Part shown: positions 34,626 through 43,030 of the stretch, in pieces
Position numbering within the stretch: the first letter of the stretch is position 1
Layout: the number at the start of each line of letters is the position of its first letter
From: Desemzia sp. RIT 804
GTDB taxonomy: Bacteria > Bacillota > Bacilli > Lactobacillales > Carnobacteriaceae
Length of the DNA stretch: 64,000 bases
Reading direction: 5' to 3'
NCBI RefSeq assembly: GCF_016892605.1
Contig: NZ_JAFEMV010000005.1
Location: forward strand, 62,001 to 126,000
The notes under the pieces: model-generated
Told to the model about the DNA's origin: nothing
The model's database searches: none
The model's input: only the letters and a program-made list of their open reading frames with translations
Translations under genes and position numbers: made by a program

Positions 34626-35336
34626 ATGGCTAGAGATGTAGATATAGAGCGTGATAAACTCAGAAAAATATTGAAAGAAATTTTAAAAAAAGACGTAAGA
34701 AAAAAAACAAGAACTTTAAGTATAGAAGTATTTGGTGATAGAAATAAAATCTCTAATGGACTTAATTCCACACAAAATATTAACGAGATAAAAAGAATTA
34801 GAAACGAGATGGAAAATTATTGTCAAAAAATGAGAGACTACTCTTCTTATACCGACGATGATTTGGTAAGAGCTTGTACTAATTTGATAGCTAACAAAGG
34901 ATACTCTAAAACTGAAGTTTCTTTATTAATGGGAAAATTTGAAAACTACACTTATATGGCTTTTTTTAAAAAAACAAGACATTCTCTATTGGATATTTTT
35001 GATTTTGCTTCAACGATAGTAAACAAAAATAAAAATAAAAACAAAAATAACAATACAACTAAGATTAATGAAACAAGTGTTCATGCGGAGAAACCTGTTA
35101 ACAAACAAGAAGAATCAAACGAAGAAAAAATAATTGCAAAAATAGGTGAAATGTATTTGGTTGAGTTAGTTACCGGAGATGAAGGGGAAACGATAATAGA
35201 ATTGAGTTTAAAAAGAGAAGATGCTACTGAAATGAAGGCTTCTTTATTAGATTCTAAAGAAAAACTAAAAAAAATAGTAGGTCTTAAATTTATTAAGATT
35301 AAGAAAGTTGTTAGTTATATTGAAGAGGAAATATAA
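34626..35336 (+). CDS. Phage protein with possible HTH, unknown function
   Basis: 236 residues from ATG 34626 (GGAGGAGAG upstream). The N-terminal half is basic and helical. Residues about 90-115 (LIANKGYSKTEVSLLMGKFE) look like a helix-turn-helix. A Lys-Asn repeat (NKNKNKNKN) links to a C-terminal alpha/beta part with EKIIAKIGEMYLVELV. It lies just before the late activator, so a regulatory or DNA-handling role is possible but unproven. Confidence 0.55.
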   Translation: MARDVDIERDKLRKILKEILKKDVRKKTRTLSIEVFGDRNKISNGLNSTQNINEIKRIRNEMENYCQKMRDYSSYTDDDLVRACTNLIANKGYSKTEVSLLMGKFENYTYMAFFKKTRHSLLDIFDFASTIVNKNKNKNKNNNTTKINETSVHAEKPVNKQEESNEEKIIAKIGEMYLVELVTGDEGETIIELSLKREDATEMKASLLDSKEKLKKIVGLKFIKIKKVVSYIEEEI

Positions 35337-35352
35337 CAGGGAGGACTGACCA

Positions 35353-35775
35353 TTGAGAGATATATTCGAATTGAACAGCACTGATTTAAAATGGCTTGAA
35401 GATAAATTTCTAAGGTACAACCAACTTGATAGAGAAATCGCTATTCGAAAAGAAGAATTGAAAATAAAAGAAGTAGACGAGAATATCGGTGGAGGCAAAG
35501 CAAATATTGTTAGCAGCGCTGTCGAGAATCAGGTTATAAAAGAAATGTCTGACCCGTTTATTATGCAGAGAGAGTCATGGAAGACTTCAATCAATAGATC
35601 AATAAAAGAACAAAATCAAGATGTGCAGTTACTTATTCATGAGAAGTATTGGGGAGAAATGAGCTATATGGATTGGGAGACTGTGGGAGAATGTTTAGGC
35701 TATTCTAAGTCAACTGTTTATCGTATTAGATATAAGGTCCTCGAGAGCTTTGCTAAGCATATAGGCTATATTTAG
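35353..35775 (+). CDS. ArpU/RinA-like late transcription regulator
   Basis: 140 residues from TTG 35353 (AGGGAGGAC upstream). The C-terminal third has a sigma-region-4-like HTH: LIHEKYWGEMSYMDWETVGE ... YSKSTVYRIRYKVLE. ArpU/RinA proteins activate late packaging and structural genes in Gram-positive phages. Its place between early genes and the late block fits exactly. Target sites are probably in 35777-35969. Confidence 0.8.
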   Translation: MRDIFELNSTDLKWLEDKFLRYNQLDREIAIRKEELKIKEVDENIGGGKANIVSSAVENQVIKEMSDPFIMQRESWKTSINRSIKEQNQDVQLLIHEKYWGEMSYMDWETVGECLGYSKSTVYRIRYKVLESFAKHIGYI

Positions 35776-35776
35776 A

Positions 35777-35921
35777 AGTTGGGACTGGAAATGGTATTTT
35801 TCCCAACGTATAACCTATAAAATTGTATTATCAAGATAGCGAACGAAACCAACCTATTATTCTAATTATTCAGTTCAGCTATCTTATTATTAAGCATTCA
35901 CTCCGGTGGGTGCTTTTTTTT
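35777..35921. promoter_or_regulatory. Early/late boundary region with dyads and terminator
   Basis: A hairpin GTTGGGA ... CCCAAC (35777-35811), a long-range dyad AAGATAGC (35833-35840)/GCTATCTT (35878-35885), then a terminator-like hairpin AAGCA ... ACTCCGGTGGGT ... TGCTT with T7 (35893-35921). This probably ends early transcription, and late transcription would start here under the ArpU-like protein. I cannot fix the late promoter. Confidence 0.5.
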
Positions 35922-35969
35922 ATATACTCCCTACCATAAAACAATACCTACCCATAAGGAAGTGACCCC

Positions 35970-36305
35970 ATGGCATTAAGAGCTGACAGACAAGGAGCGC
36001 ACAGAGTTGCATTCGATAAGAATAGAAAGATAATACTCAAGACTCAATCAACCTGTGGTATCTGTGGTAAGCCAGTAGATGTTAATCTAAAGCCGCCGCA
36101 TCCATTGTCTCCAACGATTGATCACATCGTACCAGTTGCTAAAGGCGGTCATCCAAGTGCGATAGATAACTTGCAACTAACTCATGCGACTTGTAACAGA
36201 CAGAAGTCAGACAAGTTGTTTAATAATAAAGAAAAAAAAGAACCTAAAATAATAGGCAACAGGAATTTACCACACAGTATGGATTGGACAACTTACAAAG
36301 CATAA
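35970..36305 (+). CDS. HNH endonuclease, packaging type
   Basis: 111 residues. Zinc-binding CGICGKPV, the HNH core TIDHIVPVAKGGHPSAIDNLQ and HATCNRQKSDK. In HK97-like cos phages such an HNH gene opens the packaging block and stimulates the terminase. Here it stands at the same place, but portal, not terminase, comes next after an inserted cassette. AGGAAGTGA lies before the ATG. Confidence 0.85.
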   Translation: MALRADRQGAHRVAFDKNRKIILKTQSTCGICGKPVDVNLKPPHPLSPTIDHIVPVAKGGHPSAIDNLQLTHATCNRQKSDKLFNNKEKKEPKIIGNRNLPHSMDWTTYKA

Positions 36306-36319
36306 AAAAAGCCTACCAA

Positions 36320-36466
36320 TTACTTAGTAGGTTCTTTCTTGTTTAGATATTCAATTATTGATTGTTCAACGATTCTTGCTTGTGGAATCATAGTTGTTTC
36401 TGAGTATTCACGCAACCTCTTAATGAGTTCTTCGTCCAATGTATAAGTTACTTGTTTTCTAGCCAT
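36320..36466 (-). CDS. Ribbon-helix-helix (CopG/Arc-like) regulator
   Basis: 48 residues on the minus strand. A beta strand plus two helices (RKQVTYTLDEELIKRLREYS ... QARIVEQSIIEYLNK), the RHH pattern. GGAGTG lies before ATG 36466. The leftward promoter TTGATT-17-TATTAT overlaps the rightward promoter of the HNH gene at 36556, so it may repress that gene and itself. A hairpin CCTAC ... GTAGG at its stop can end transcripts from both sides. Confidence 0.7.
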   Translation of the reverse strand: MARKQVTYTLDEELIKRLREYSETTMIPQARIVEQSIIEYLNKKEPTK

Positions 36467-36506
36467 GTTTATCACTCCTTCACAACAACATAATAACATA
36501 TATATA

Positions 36507-36535
36507 TTGTTTAATCAACAACAATATGTTACAAT
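36507..36535 (+). promoter_or_regulatory. Divergent promoter pair of the RHH/HNH cassette
   Basis: Rightward: TTGTTT (36507-36512), 17 bp, TACAAT (36530-36535). The leftward promoter TTGATT-17-TATTAT overlaps it. ACATATATATATTGTTT and ACAATATGTTACAATATATAT make partial dyads suited to an RHH operator. Confidence 0.65.
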
Positions 36536-36555
36536 ATATATAAGGAGATGAAGGG

Positions 36556-37380
36556 ATGATTATACATACATGCGCCGAATGTAATAAAGAGTTTACAGGA
36601 CGTAAGAAGAAGTATTGTTCAACGGAATGCAGTGAAGAAGTTAGAAGAAGAAAGAATAAGGAACGATGGAGAAAAGCGAATCCGGGTTGGAATGATGGAA
36701 CTAACAAAGTTTGCGAGTGGTGTGGAAAAGCATACACAGTCTCAGCGAAACGCCAGCATATGTCAAGGTACTGCAGTAGCAAGTGCAATAAGGCGCGGTA
36801 CGGCAGAAAGGTCTTGGGAACTAGGACAAAGGAAGAACAAAACGAAGAAAGAATAAAACAAAAACTAATCAGACAAAAGAGATTAGAAAAAGAAAGATTA
36901 GTCAATGCAGTCAAGCGTTCGATAAAATCTGTGATTAAAGTTAAAGAAGAAGAGATAAGGATAAAAGAATTAACGAAGAGTTGTTCAGAATGCCATGAAT
37001 CGTTCTATGACCCCCACCCTAATACACTGACATGTTCTAATGAGTGCAGAAGAAAAAGAAACAATCGGCAAGCGAAACTTTACAGCAGCACTAGGTTGAA
37101 TGAAACTAATATAGTGGATAGAGACATAACATTAGAGAAACTATATGAACGAGATTCAGGTATCTGTTACTTGTGTGGTGAAGAATGTGACTACTATGAC
37201 CACGTAATCACATTGGATGGGTACTATATAGTTGGAACTAGATACCCAAGTATTGACCATGTAACTGCAATCGCTAATGGAGGAATGCACTCTTGGAATA
37301 ATATTAAATTAGCGCATCACAGATGTAATAGTTTAAAAAGAGATATCAATATAGAAGATTATTTGAAAGCATCAGTCTAA
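36556..37380 (+). CDS. HNH endonuclease with several zinc knuckles
   Basis: 274 residues. Three Cys-rich modules (CAECNKEFTGRKKKYCS; CEWCGKAYT ... MSRYCSSKC; CSECHESFYDP ... TCSNEC), a basic linker, then an HNH core CYLCGEECDYYD ... PSIDHVTAIANGGMHSW ... HHRCNSLK. AGGAGATG lies before ATG 36556. It has its own promoter, opposite a small RHH gene, and sits between the packaging HNH and portal: a late-block insertion, likely mobile or a moron. Confidence 0.82.
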   Translation: MIIHTCAECNKEFTGRKKKYCSTECSEEVRRRKNKERWRKANPGWNDGTNKVCEWCGKAYTVSAKRQHMSRYCSSKCNKARYGRKVLGTRTKEEQNEERIKQKLIRQKRLEKERLVNAVKRSIKSVIKVKEEEIRIKELTKSCSECHESFYDPHPNTLTCSNECRRKRNNRQAKLYSSTRLNETNIVDRDITLEKLYERDSGICYLCGEECDYYDHVITLDGYYIVGTRYPSIDHVTAIANGGMHSWNNIKLAHHRCNSLKRDINIEDYLKASV

Positions 37381-37511
37381 AAAAAGCTGATGCTTTCTGG
37401 GCGAAGAGTGCGGCATACCTACCCCCTTTGGGTATTATCTCGGACTTCAGCTGTTACTGCACATATTTTATCGTGAGGATTACGTTTGTAAACGAAAAGG
37501 AGTTGAAAACA

Positions 37512-38741
37512 GTGCTAGGACTTGATTATTTAAGAAAAAAACTCGACCAATACAGGCGAGGTGCTTTATATCGCAATAAGGTTTACGACATGAAAGATGT
37601 GGACGCAGAAGTAGGTATCACTATCCCTCCAGAATTACGCCGGCAGTATCGTGCAACATCTGGTTGGTGTGCGAAAGCAGTTGATAGCATTTCTGACAGA
37701 CTAGTATTTCGTGAATTTGCAAATGACGCATTTAATATTAATGAAATTTTTAAAATGAATAGTTCGGACGTTTTTTTCGATGATGCCATTTTATCCGCGC
37801 TTGTTAATTCGTGTAGCTTTGTTTATATCTCACAAGGCGATGAAGAAGTACCACGTTTACAAGTCATTCAAGGCTCGGAAGCAACTGGCGTATTAGATCC
37901 AATTACTCGCTTGCTGACTGAAGGTTATGCGGTTTTGAGCCGAAACGAATACGGCAATCCGAATGAGGAATTGCACTTCTTATCAGATAGAACAGACTTA
38001 TACAAAAATGGAGACTTATACCAATCTTATCCACACAATGCAGGGTATCCGTTATTAGTGCCTATCATTCACAGGTCTGATTCAAACAAACCTTTTGGTC
38101 GTTCAAGAATTACACCTTCTGCATTGTATTATCAAAAATATGCAAAACGTACATTAGAACGTTCAGACATTACAGCTGAATTTTATTCATTCCCACAAAA
38201 ATATGTCGTTGGGTTATCTCAAAATGCTGAACCGATGGACACTTGGAAAGCGACTATTTCTTCAATGTTGCAATTCTCAAAAGATGAAGATGGAGATAGT
38301 CCTAAATTAGGTCAATTTACTGTCCCTTCCATGACTCCATTTACCGAACAACTTCGCACCGCAGCCGCAGGGTTTGCTGGAGAAACAGGGTTAACAGTGG
38401 ATGACTTAGGGTTTGTTACAGATAATCCATCGTCTGCTGAAGCGATTAAGGCAAGTCACGAAACATTAAGATTGCAAGCAGAAAAAGCACAAAGGGATTT
38501 CGCGTTAGGTTTATTGAATGTGGGTTATCTAGCTGCTTGTTTGCGTGATGGCTTTGCTTACAAACGTAATCAATTCTACCTAACAACCGCAAAATGGGAA
38601 CCGGTATTCAAGCCAGATGCTTCAACTATTTCATCTTTAGGTGATGGAGCAATCAAAGTCAATCAAGCGATACCTGGTTATTTTGATAAAGAAAACTTGC
38701 GTGACATGACAGGAATAGAAGGTGCTAACAATGGACAATGA
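37512..38741 (+). CDS. Portal protein (SPP1 gp6-like)
   Basis: 409 residues. Portal features: LRRQYRATSGWCAKAVDSIS near the start, SDRLVFREF, and LTVDDLGFVTDNPSSAEAIK near the end, the tunnel-loop region of gp6-like portals. It forms the dodecameric ring through which DNA enters the capsid. GTG 37512 with AAAGGAG ten nt upstream is chosen over an in-frame start at 37428. It precedes the MuF gene with an 11-nt overlap. Confidence 0.88.
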   Translation: MLGLDYLRKKLDQYRRGALYRNKVYDMKDVDAEVGITIPPELRRQYRATSGWCAKAVDSISDRLVFREFANDAFNINEIFKMNSSDVFFDDAILSALVNSCSFVYISQGDEEVPRLQVIQGSEATGVLDPITRLLTEGYAVLSRNEYGNPNEELHFLSDRTDLYKNGDLYQSYPHNAGYPLLVPIIHRSDSNKPFGRSRITPSALYYQKYAKRTLERSDITAEFYSFPQKYVVGLSQNAEPMDTWKATISSMLQFSKDEDGDSPKLGQFTVPSMTPFTEQLRTAAAGFAGETGLTVDDLGFVTDNPSSAEAIKASHETLRLQAEKAQRDFALGLLNVGYLAACLRDGFAYKRNQFYLTTAKWEPVFKPDASTISSLGDGAIKVNQAIPGYFDKENLRDMTGIEGANNGQ

Positions 38742-39435
38742 TATCGTTCCTGAATTGCTAGAAAACATAAAAAAAGACTTCGATAAAAATATGCGTAAAA
38801 GTAGCCGGTTAAAATCTATTTCAGAATTAATCAAAAATGGTAATGCGAGTTATTCAGATGCAAATGAGTATGCGATTGAAATAGGCGAGTTATTAGCTCA
38901 GTCTTTCAATCGTTTTTTAACGGTCGATACGTTGCCTGATGGGCGTATGTATTACAACATTGCAGAACGAATCTTAAATGACACGTTAAACAATAATCAC
39001 GTATTAGTTTCTGCAGCAACTTCTGAAATTCAAGGTAAATTAAACGCAAAAGCTGGTTTCCAGATTAAAGGTATCGCGCCTAAATTAAATCAGGATCGAA
39101 TAGACGGACTAATCGAACGAGTTTCAAATGAAGAAGTGTTTGAGGAAATCAAATGGATTCTACAAGAACCAATTGTAAACTTCACTCAATCTATTGTAGA
39201 CGATTCAATAAAAGAGAATGCGGAATTTCATTCTCAATCTGGTTTGTCGCCAAAAATCATACGAACAGTTGATAGTGCAAAAGCATGTGACTGGTGCAAA
39301 GAGGTATCTGGTGTTTTTAAATATCCAGATGTGCCAGATGATGTATATAGACGGCATGATAGATGTCGGTGCACCGTTGAATACGATCCAAGCGACAGCA
39401 AACGACAAAACGTATGGACGAAAGAATGGCGATAG
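38731..39435 (+). CDS. Minor head protein (SPP1 gp7/MuF-type)
   Basis: 234 residues. A helical N-terminus and the characteristic end SAKACDWCKEVSGVFKY ... DDVYRRHDRCRCTVEYDP, the MuF-like Cys/His cluster of head morphogenesis proteins. It usually binds the portal and enters the capsid in a few copies. ATG 38731 (GAAGGTG upstream) overlaps the portal stop; an in-frame GTG at 38722 is possible. Confidence 0.85.
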   Translation: MDNDIVPELLENIKKDFDKNMRKSSRLKSISELIKNGNASYSDANEYAIEIGELLAQSFNRFLTVDTLPDGRMYYNIAERILNDTLNNNHVLVSAATSEIQGKLNAKAGFQIKGIAPKLNQDRIDGLIERVSNEEVFEEIKWILQEPIVNFTQSIVDDSIKENAEFHSQSGLSPKIIRTVDSAKACDWCKEVSGVFKYPDVPDDVYRRHDRCRCTVEYDPSDSKRQNVWTKEWR

Positions 39436-39478
39436 TTCCTAAAGGCTAGGAAAAGGCTAAAAAAAGGAATGGATAAAA

Positions 39479-40879
39479 ATGGAAAAGCGAATTGGCTCAC
39501 AGACACCAACTAAAAAGCTGTTTTTGCCGTATCAAGAAACCGTAGCAGATGAAGCTATTGAATCTTACGAAAAATCAGGACGGAAGGCTTACGATTGGCA
39601 AAAAAATCTAGTTAACCCAATGATGGCTTTGAATGATGATGGTTTGTGGACACATTTGAAGTTTGGTTTCTCCATACCTCGGCAAAACGGTAAAAACGAA
39701 GTGGTGGCCATTCGTGAATTTGAAGGATTAAAAAGAAGTGAACGAATTTTACACACAGCCCACAGGGTCACTACAAGTGCTGCTGCTTTCAATCGGTTGT
39801 TAGGCATTATGGAATCAAGCGGTTTGGAAGAAAAGACAGACTTCAACAAAATTAAAGCAACCGGTAGAGAAAGTATTGAATTAATCGGTGGCGGGCGAAT
39901 TGATTTCCGAACTCGAACTTCATCTGGGGGTTTGGGAGAAAGTTTTGACTTACTCGTTATCGATGAAGCTCAAGAATACACCACTGACCAAGAATCGGCT
40001 TTGATGTATACGATCGCTGCAAGTCAGAATCCTCAAACAGTTTATTGCGGAACTCCTCCTACACCTATTTCAAGCGGAACAATTTTTAATGACCTTAGAA
40101 ATATGGTTTTTGAAGGCAATTCGATTGATACTGGTTGGGCTGAATGGAGTGTGGAAGAACAATCAGAGATGCGTGACGTTGAATTGTGGTATCAAACGAA
40201 CCCTAGTTTGGGTTTGCGTTTATCTGAGCGTAATATCCAATCTGAAGTACGTGGCGATGAAATAGACTTCAATATCCAACGCTTAGGCTTGTGGATTAAA
40301 TACAATCTTAAATCAGCAATCAGCAGAGAAGAATGGGACAGATTGAAAGTGCCGGCATTACCTAAACTTAAAGGTAAATTATTCGCTGGTATTAAATACG
40401 GATATGACGGCACTAATGTGGCTTTATCCATCGCTGTTAAAACAACTGACGACAAAGTGTTTGTCGAAGCTATTGATTGTCGTTCAATTCGAAATGGTAA
40501 TAAATGGATTATTGATTTCTTGATAAAAGCAGACATTCAAGAAGTTGTTATCGATGGTGCGAGTGGTCAAAATATTTTAGCTGAAGATATGAAGAAAGCT
40601 AAATTGAAGAAACCATTATTGCCTACAGTAAAAGAGTACATTGTTGCGAGTTCTACTTTTGAACAATCATTATTCCAAGAAAATATTCTGCATGCTGGTC
40701 AACCCTCTCTCTCTGAGGTAGTCACGAACAGTGAAAAACGCACTATCGGTACACAAGGCGGATTTGGATATAAATCGCAGTTAGATGATTTTGATATTTC
40801 TTTAATGGAAAGCATGATTCTTGCTAACTGGTCATGTGTGACGGCTAAAGAAATTAAAAAACAAAAGATTCAATATTAA
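39479..40879 (+). CDS. terL: Terminase large subunit
   Basis: 466 residues. The ATPase domain has the variant Walker A IPRQNGKNE and Walker B LLVIDEAQE, then coupling motif YCGTPPT. The nuclease domain carries GIKYGYDGTNVAL, EVVIDGASGQNIL and LDDFDISLMES, giving the metal-binding Asp residues. It pumps DNA into the head and cuts it. It lies downstream of portal and MuF, the reverse of the common TerL-portal-MuF order, and no small terminase gene is visible beside it. AAAGGAATGG lies before the ATG. Confidence 0.92.
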   Translation: MEKRIGSQTPTKKLFLPYQETVADEAIESYEKSGRKAYDWQKNLVNPMMALNDDGLWTHLKFGFSIPRQNGKNEVVAIREFEGLKRSERILHTAHRVTTSAAAFNRLLGIMESSGLEEKTDFNKIKATGRESIELIGGGRIDFRTRTSSGGLGESFDLLVIDEAQEYTTDQESALMYTIAASQNPQTVYCGTPPTPISSGTIFNDLRNMVFEGNSIDTGWAEWSVEEQSEMRDVELWYQTNPSLGLRLSERNIQSEVRGDEIDFNIQRLGLWIKYNLKSAISREEWDRLKVPALPKLKGKLFAGIKYGYDGTNVALSIAVKTTDDKVFVEAIDCRSIRNGNKWIIDFLIKADIQEVVIDGASGQNILAEDMKKAKLKKPLLPTVKEYIVASSTFEQSLFQENILHAGQPSLSEVVTNSEKRTIGTQGGFGYKSQLDDFDISLMESMILANWSCVTAKEIKKQKIQY

Positions 40880-40982
40880 GGGTGGTGATGACTTATCTAT
40901 TCAGAAACATACCAAACTGAAGAATAGGAAGTGATCCAATGCTGAAAAATGCCGTATCTAACTTATATTAGGAGTTGATTTC

Positions 40983-41180
40983 GTGAATGAAAAACAAGTT
41001 AAACAAGTTATAGCATGTATAGATTCTATAAAGGAAGATTATGAAGCTGCACATTATATGGAAGACAACTTGTATTTAGATGTATTGCGACACATTGCTG
41101 AAGGCGGAGAAAATGCACAATCAATAGCAAAAGAAGCATTGAAATCCAGAGAAATAGATTTTAATAGATACACAGCTTAA
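40983..41180 (+). CDS. 65-residue late-region protein
   Basis: GTG 40983 with AGGAG upstream. Acidic, helical (MNEKQVKQVIACIDSIKEDY; IAEGGENAQSIAKEALKSRE). A terminator-like hairpin follows. Family not recognised. Confidence 0.6.
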   Translation: MNEKQVKQVIACIDSIKEDYEAAHYMEDNLYLDVLRHIAEGGENAQSIAKEALKSREIDFNRYTA

Positions 41181-41200
41181 AAATAGAATTTCTTTAATCA

Positions 41201-41228
41201 AGTCACTCATTCGTGGGTGGCTATTTTT
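41201..41228 (+). terminator. Hairpin after the 65-residue gene
   Basis: AGTCACTCA-TTCG-TGGGTGGCT with G-U pairs, then ATTTTTATT. Its 3' part GGTGGCTATTTTTATT recurs exactly after the next small gene. Confidence 0.6.
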
Positions 41229-41259
41229 ATTCGAAAACATAGGAAGAGGTGTAACGATA

Positions 41260-41403
41260 ATGAAAAAAACAACTATTGAAAAGATTGATTTATTAATTGA
41301 AAGTCTGTGTGAACTAATCGAAGAAAGTGTAGATTACGAAGAAACAGTTGAATTAACAAAAACACTAGCACAACTGATTACAGCAAGATCACTTCATGTT
41401 TAA
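41260..41403 (+). CDS. 47-residue late-region protein
   Basis: ATG 41260 behind AGGAAGAGGTG. Acidic helical protein starting MKKTTIEKIDLLIESLCELI. It stands between two near-identical hairpins, which hints at a cassette. Not recognised. Confidence 0.55.
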   Translation: MKKTTIEKIDLLIESLCELIEESVDYEETVELTKTLAQLITARSLHV

Positions 41404-41434
41404 GTCGCTACTCATTGAGTGGTGGCTATTTTTA
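41403..41434 (+). terminator. Second related hairpin before the scaffold gene
   Basis: AGTCGCTACTCA-TT-GAGTGGTGGCT then ATTTTTATT. Same tail as the hairpin at 41201, and within the late operon, so probably attenuating rather than absolute. Confidence 0.6.
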
Positions 41435-41527
41435 TTGCTTTAAATCGACCCAAGTAGGATGTCGTTAAACTCAACTACAGCCGCCGGAGTCGTAGCTCCG
41501 TCAACAAAACGAAAAGGAGAATGCAAT

Positions 41528-41998
41528 ATGGATAGAAAATTTTTAGAAGGTTTAGGACTAGAAAAAGAAGCAATCAATTCAATCATGGCAGAACATGGCA
41601 AATCAGTTCAAGCTGCAAAACCTACCGATTACGACGATTTGAAAAGCGCTAAAGAAACTCTCGAGAAACAAATCGAAGAATTGAATGGAACTTTGCAAGC
41701 AACGACTGATAAGTACACGCAACAAGAATCAACTTTAGGCGAGCTACAAGCAAAAGTAAAAGGTTATGAAGTAGACACTTTGAAAACTCGAATTGCAAGT
41801 CAAGCTGGATTGCCACTTGATTTAGCTGGGCGGTTATCAGGTGAAACAGAAGACGAAATCAAAGCAGATGCTGAGAAGTTTGCTTCTTATGTGAGTAAAC
41901 CAGCACCGTTACCTTTGAAACCGACAGAGCCGGCAGATGATAAATTTTCACCGTATAAAAATATGTTAGAAAACTTAAACTTAAAAGGAGAGAAATAA
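41528..41998 (+). CDS. Capsid scaffold protein
   Basis: 156 residues. A Gln/Glu/Lys-rich coiled coil (SAKETLEKQIEELNGTLQAT), then a segment TRIASQAGLPLDLAGRLSGE with a C-terminal helix that would bind the capsid protein. Directly before the major capsid gene, as scaffolds usually are. ATG 41528 with AAAAGGAG upstream; a longer in-frame reading from 41459 is unlikely. Confidence 0.8.
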   Translation: MDRKFLEGLGLEKEAINSIMAEHGKSVQAAKPTDYDDLKSAKETLEKQIEELNGTLQATTDKYTQQESTLGELQAKVKGYEVDTLKTRIASQAGLPLDLAGRLSGETEDEIKADAEKFASYVSKPAPLPLKPTEPADDKFSPYKNMLENLNLKGEK

Positions 41999-42001
41999 AT
42001 T

Positions 42002-42883
42002 ATGGTATTAGAAAGAGGAACGAAATTCGATCCAACGTTAGTTAAAGACTTGGTTTCAAAAGTGCAAGGAAAATCTTCATTAGCAGTATTGTCAGGACAA
42101 ACTCCAATTCCATTTAACGGAAAAAAAGAATTCGTATTTACTATGGATTCAGAAATTGATGTCGTTGCTGAATCTGGAAAGAAAACACATGGTGGAGTAT
42201 CTTTAGCGCCGAGAACGATTGTACCTATTAAAGTTGAATATGGTGCTCGTGTTACTAATGAATTTATGTACGCTTCTGAAGAAGAACAAATTAGTATTTT
42301 GCAAGCTTTTAACGATGGTTTCGCTAAAAAAGTATCGCGCGGTTTAGATTTAATGGCATTTCATGGTGTTAACCCACGTTCAGGTGCTGCTTCAACTGTA
42401 ATTGGAACTAACCACTTTGATAGCTTAGTGACACAATCCGTTACTGCTACCGCTAATGCTAACGCAGATATTGAATCAGCTGTTGGCGTAGTACAAGGAG
42501 CTGGTGGAGAAGTTAGCGCATTAGCAATTGCTCCTGAATTCCGTACTAATTTAGCTGGTCTAACTAAAACAGACGGAAACGCAATGTTCCCTGAATTAGC
42601 TTGGGGTGCAGCACCACAAACGTTGAATGGTGTTCGTGTGGATGTAAACAAAACTGTTTCTGATATGTCTACTGACTTGGCTGTTATCGGAGACTTCGCT
42701 AGTTCGTTCAAATGGGGATATGTTAAAGATGTTCCTATGGAAGTTATCGAATATGGTGATCCTGATAATTCTGGTTTAGATTTAAAAGGCTACAACCAAG
42801 TTTATATCCGTGCTGAATTATACCTAGGATGGGGAATTCTTGCACCAGAAAACTTTGCACGTATCGTAGAAGCAGGTGCATAA
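42002..42883 (+). CDS. Major capsid protein (HK97 fold)
   Basis: 293 residues. HK97-type features: an N-terminal arm, the E-loop/spine region FTMDSEIDVVAESGKKTHGG, IVPIKVEYGARVTNEFMYAS, RGLDLMAFHGVNPRSG and the late domain FASSFKWGYVKDVPMEVIEY. There is no obvious protease domain upstream, so a separate scaffold without cleavage is likely. AAAAGGAGAG lies before the ATG. Codon use is smoother than in the early genes, fitting high expression. Confidence 0.92.
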   Translation: MVLERGTKFDPTLVKDLVSKVQGKSSLAVLSGQTPIPFNGKKEFVFTMDSEIDVVAESGKKTHGGVSLAPRTIVPIKVEYGARVTNEFMYASEEEQISILQAFNDGFAKKVSRGLDLMAFHGVNPRSGAASTVIGTNHFDSLVTQSVTATANANADIESAVGVVQGAGGEVSALAIAPEFRTNLAGLTKTDGNAMFPELAWGAAPQTLNGVRVDVNKTVSDMSTDLAVIGDFASSFKWGYVKDVPMEVIEYGDPDNSGLDLKGYNQVYIRAELYLGWGILAPENFARIVEAGA

Positions 42884-42885
42884 CC

Positions 42886-43026
42886 ATGAGATATAAAAAT
42901 AATAAAACAGGGGCTGTCGTTGATAGCTCCTCTATTATTAAAGGTGAAAACTGGGAATTAATCGAAGAAAAGAAACAGGATAAGAAACCAGCACCTAAGA
43001 AAGAACCGCGTAAAACAAAGGAGTGA
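42886..43026 (+). CDS. Small lysine-rich head protein
   Basis: 46 residues: MRYKNNKTGAVVDSSSIIKG, then a Lys/Pro tail (KKQDKKPAPKKEPRKTKE). Short proteins of this type follow the capsid gene in many siphophages. It starts 2 nt after the capsid stop. Confidence 0.6.
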   Translation: MRYKNNKTGAVVDSSSIIKGENWELIEEKKQDKKPAPKKEPRKTKE

Positions 43027-43030
43027 TTAC

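Noticed and set aside
33000-36000. CRISPR-like or tandem repeat array in the small-gene region
   Set aside because: The recurring GGAGGAAT words are ribosome binding sites with variable spacing, not repeats with spacers.
40939-40971. 10-codon open frame after TerL
   Set aside because: Too short and without context to support as a gene.
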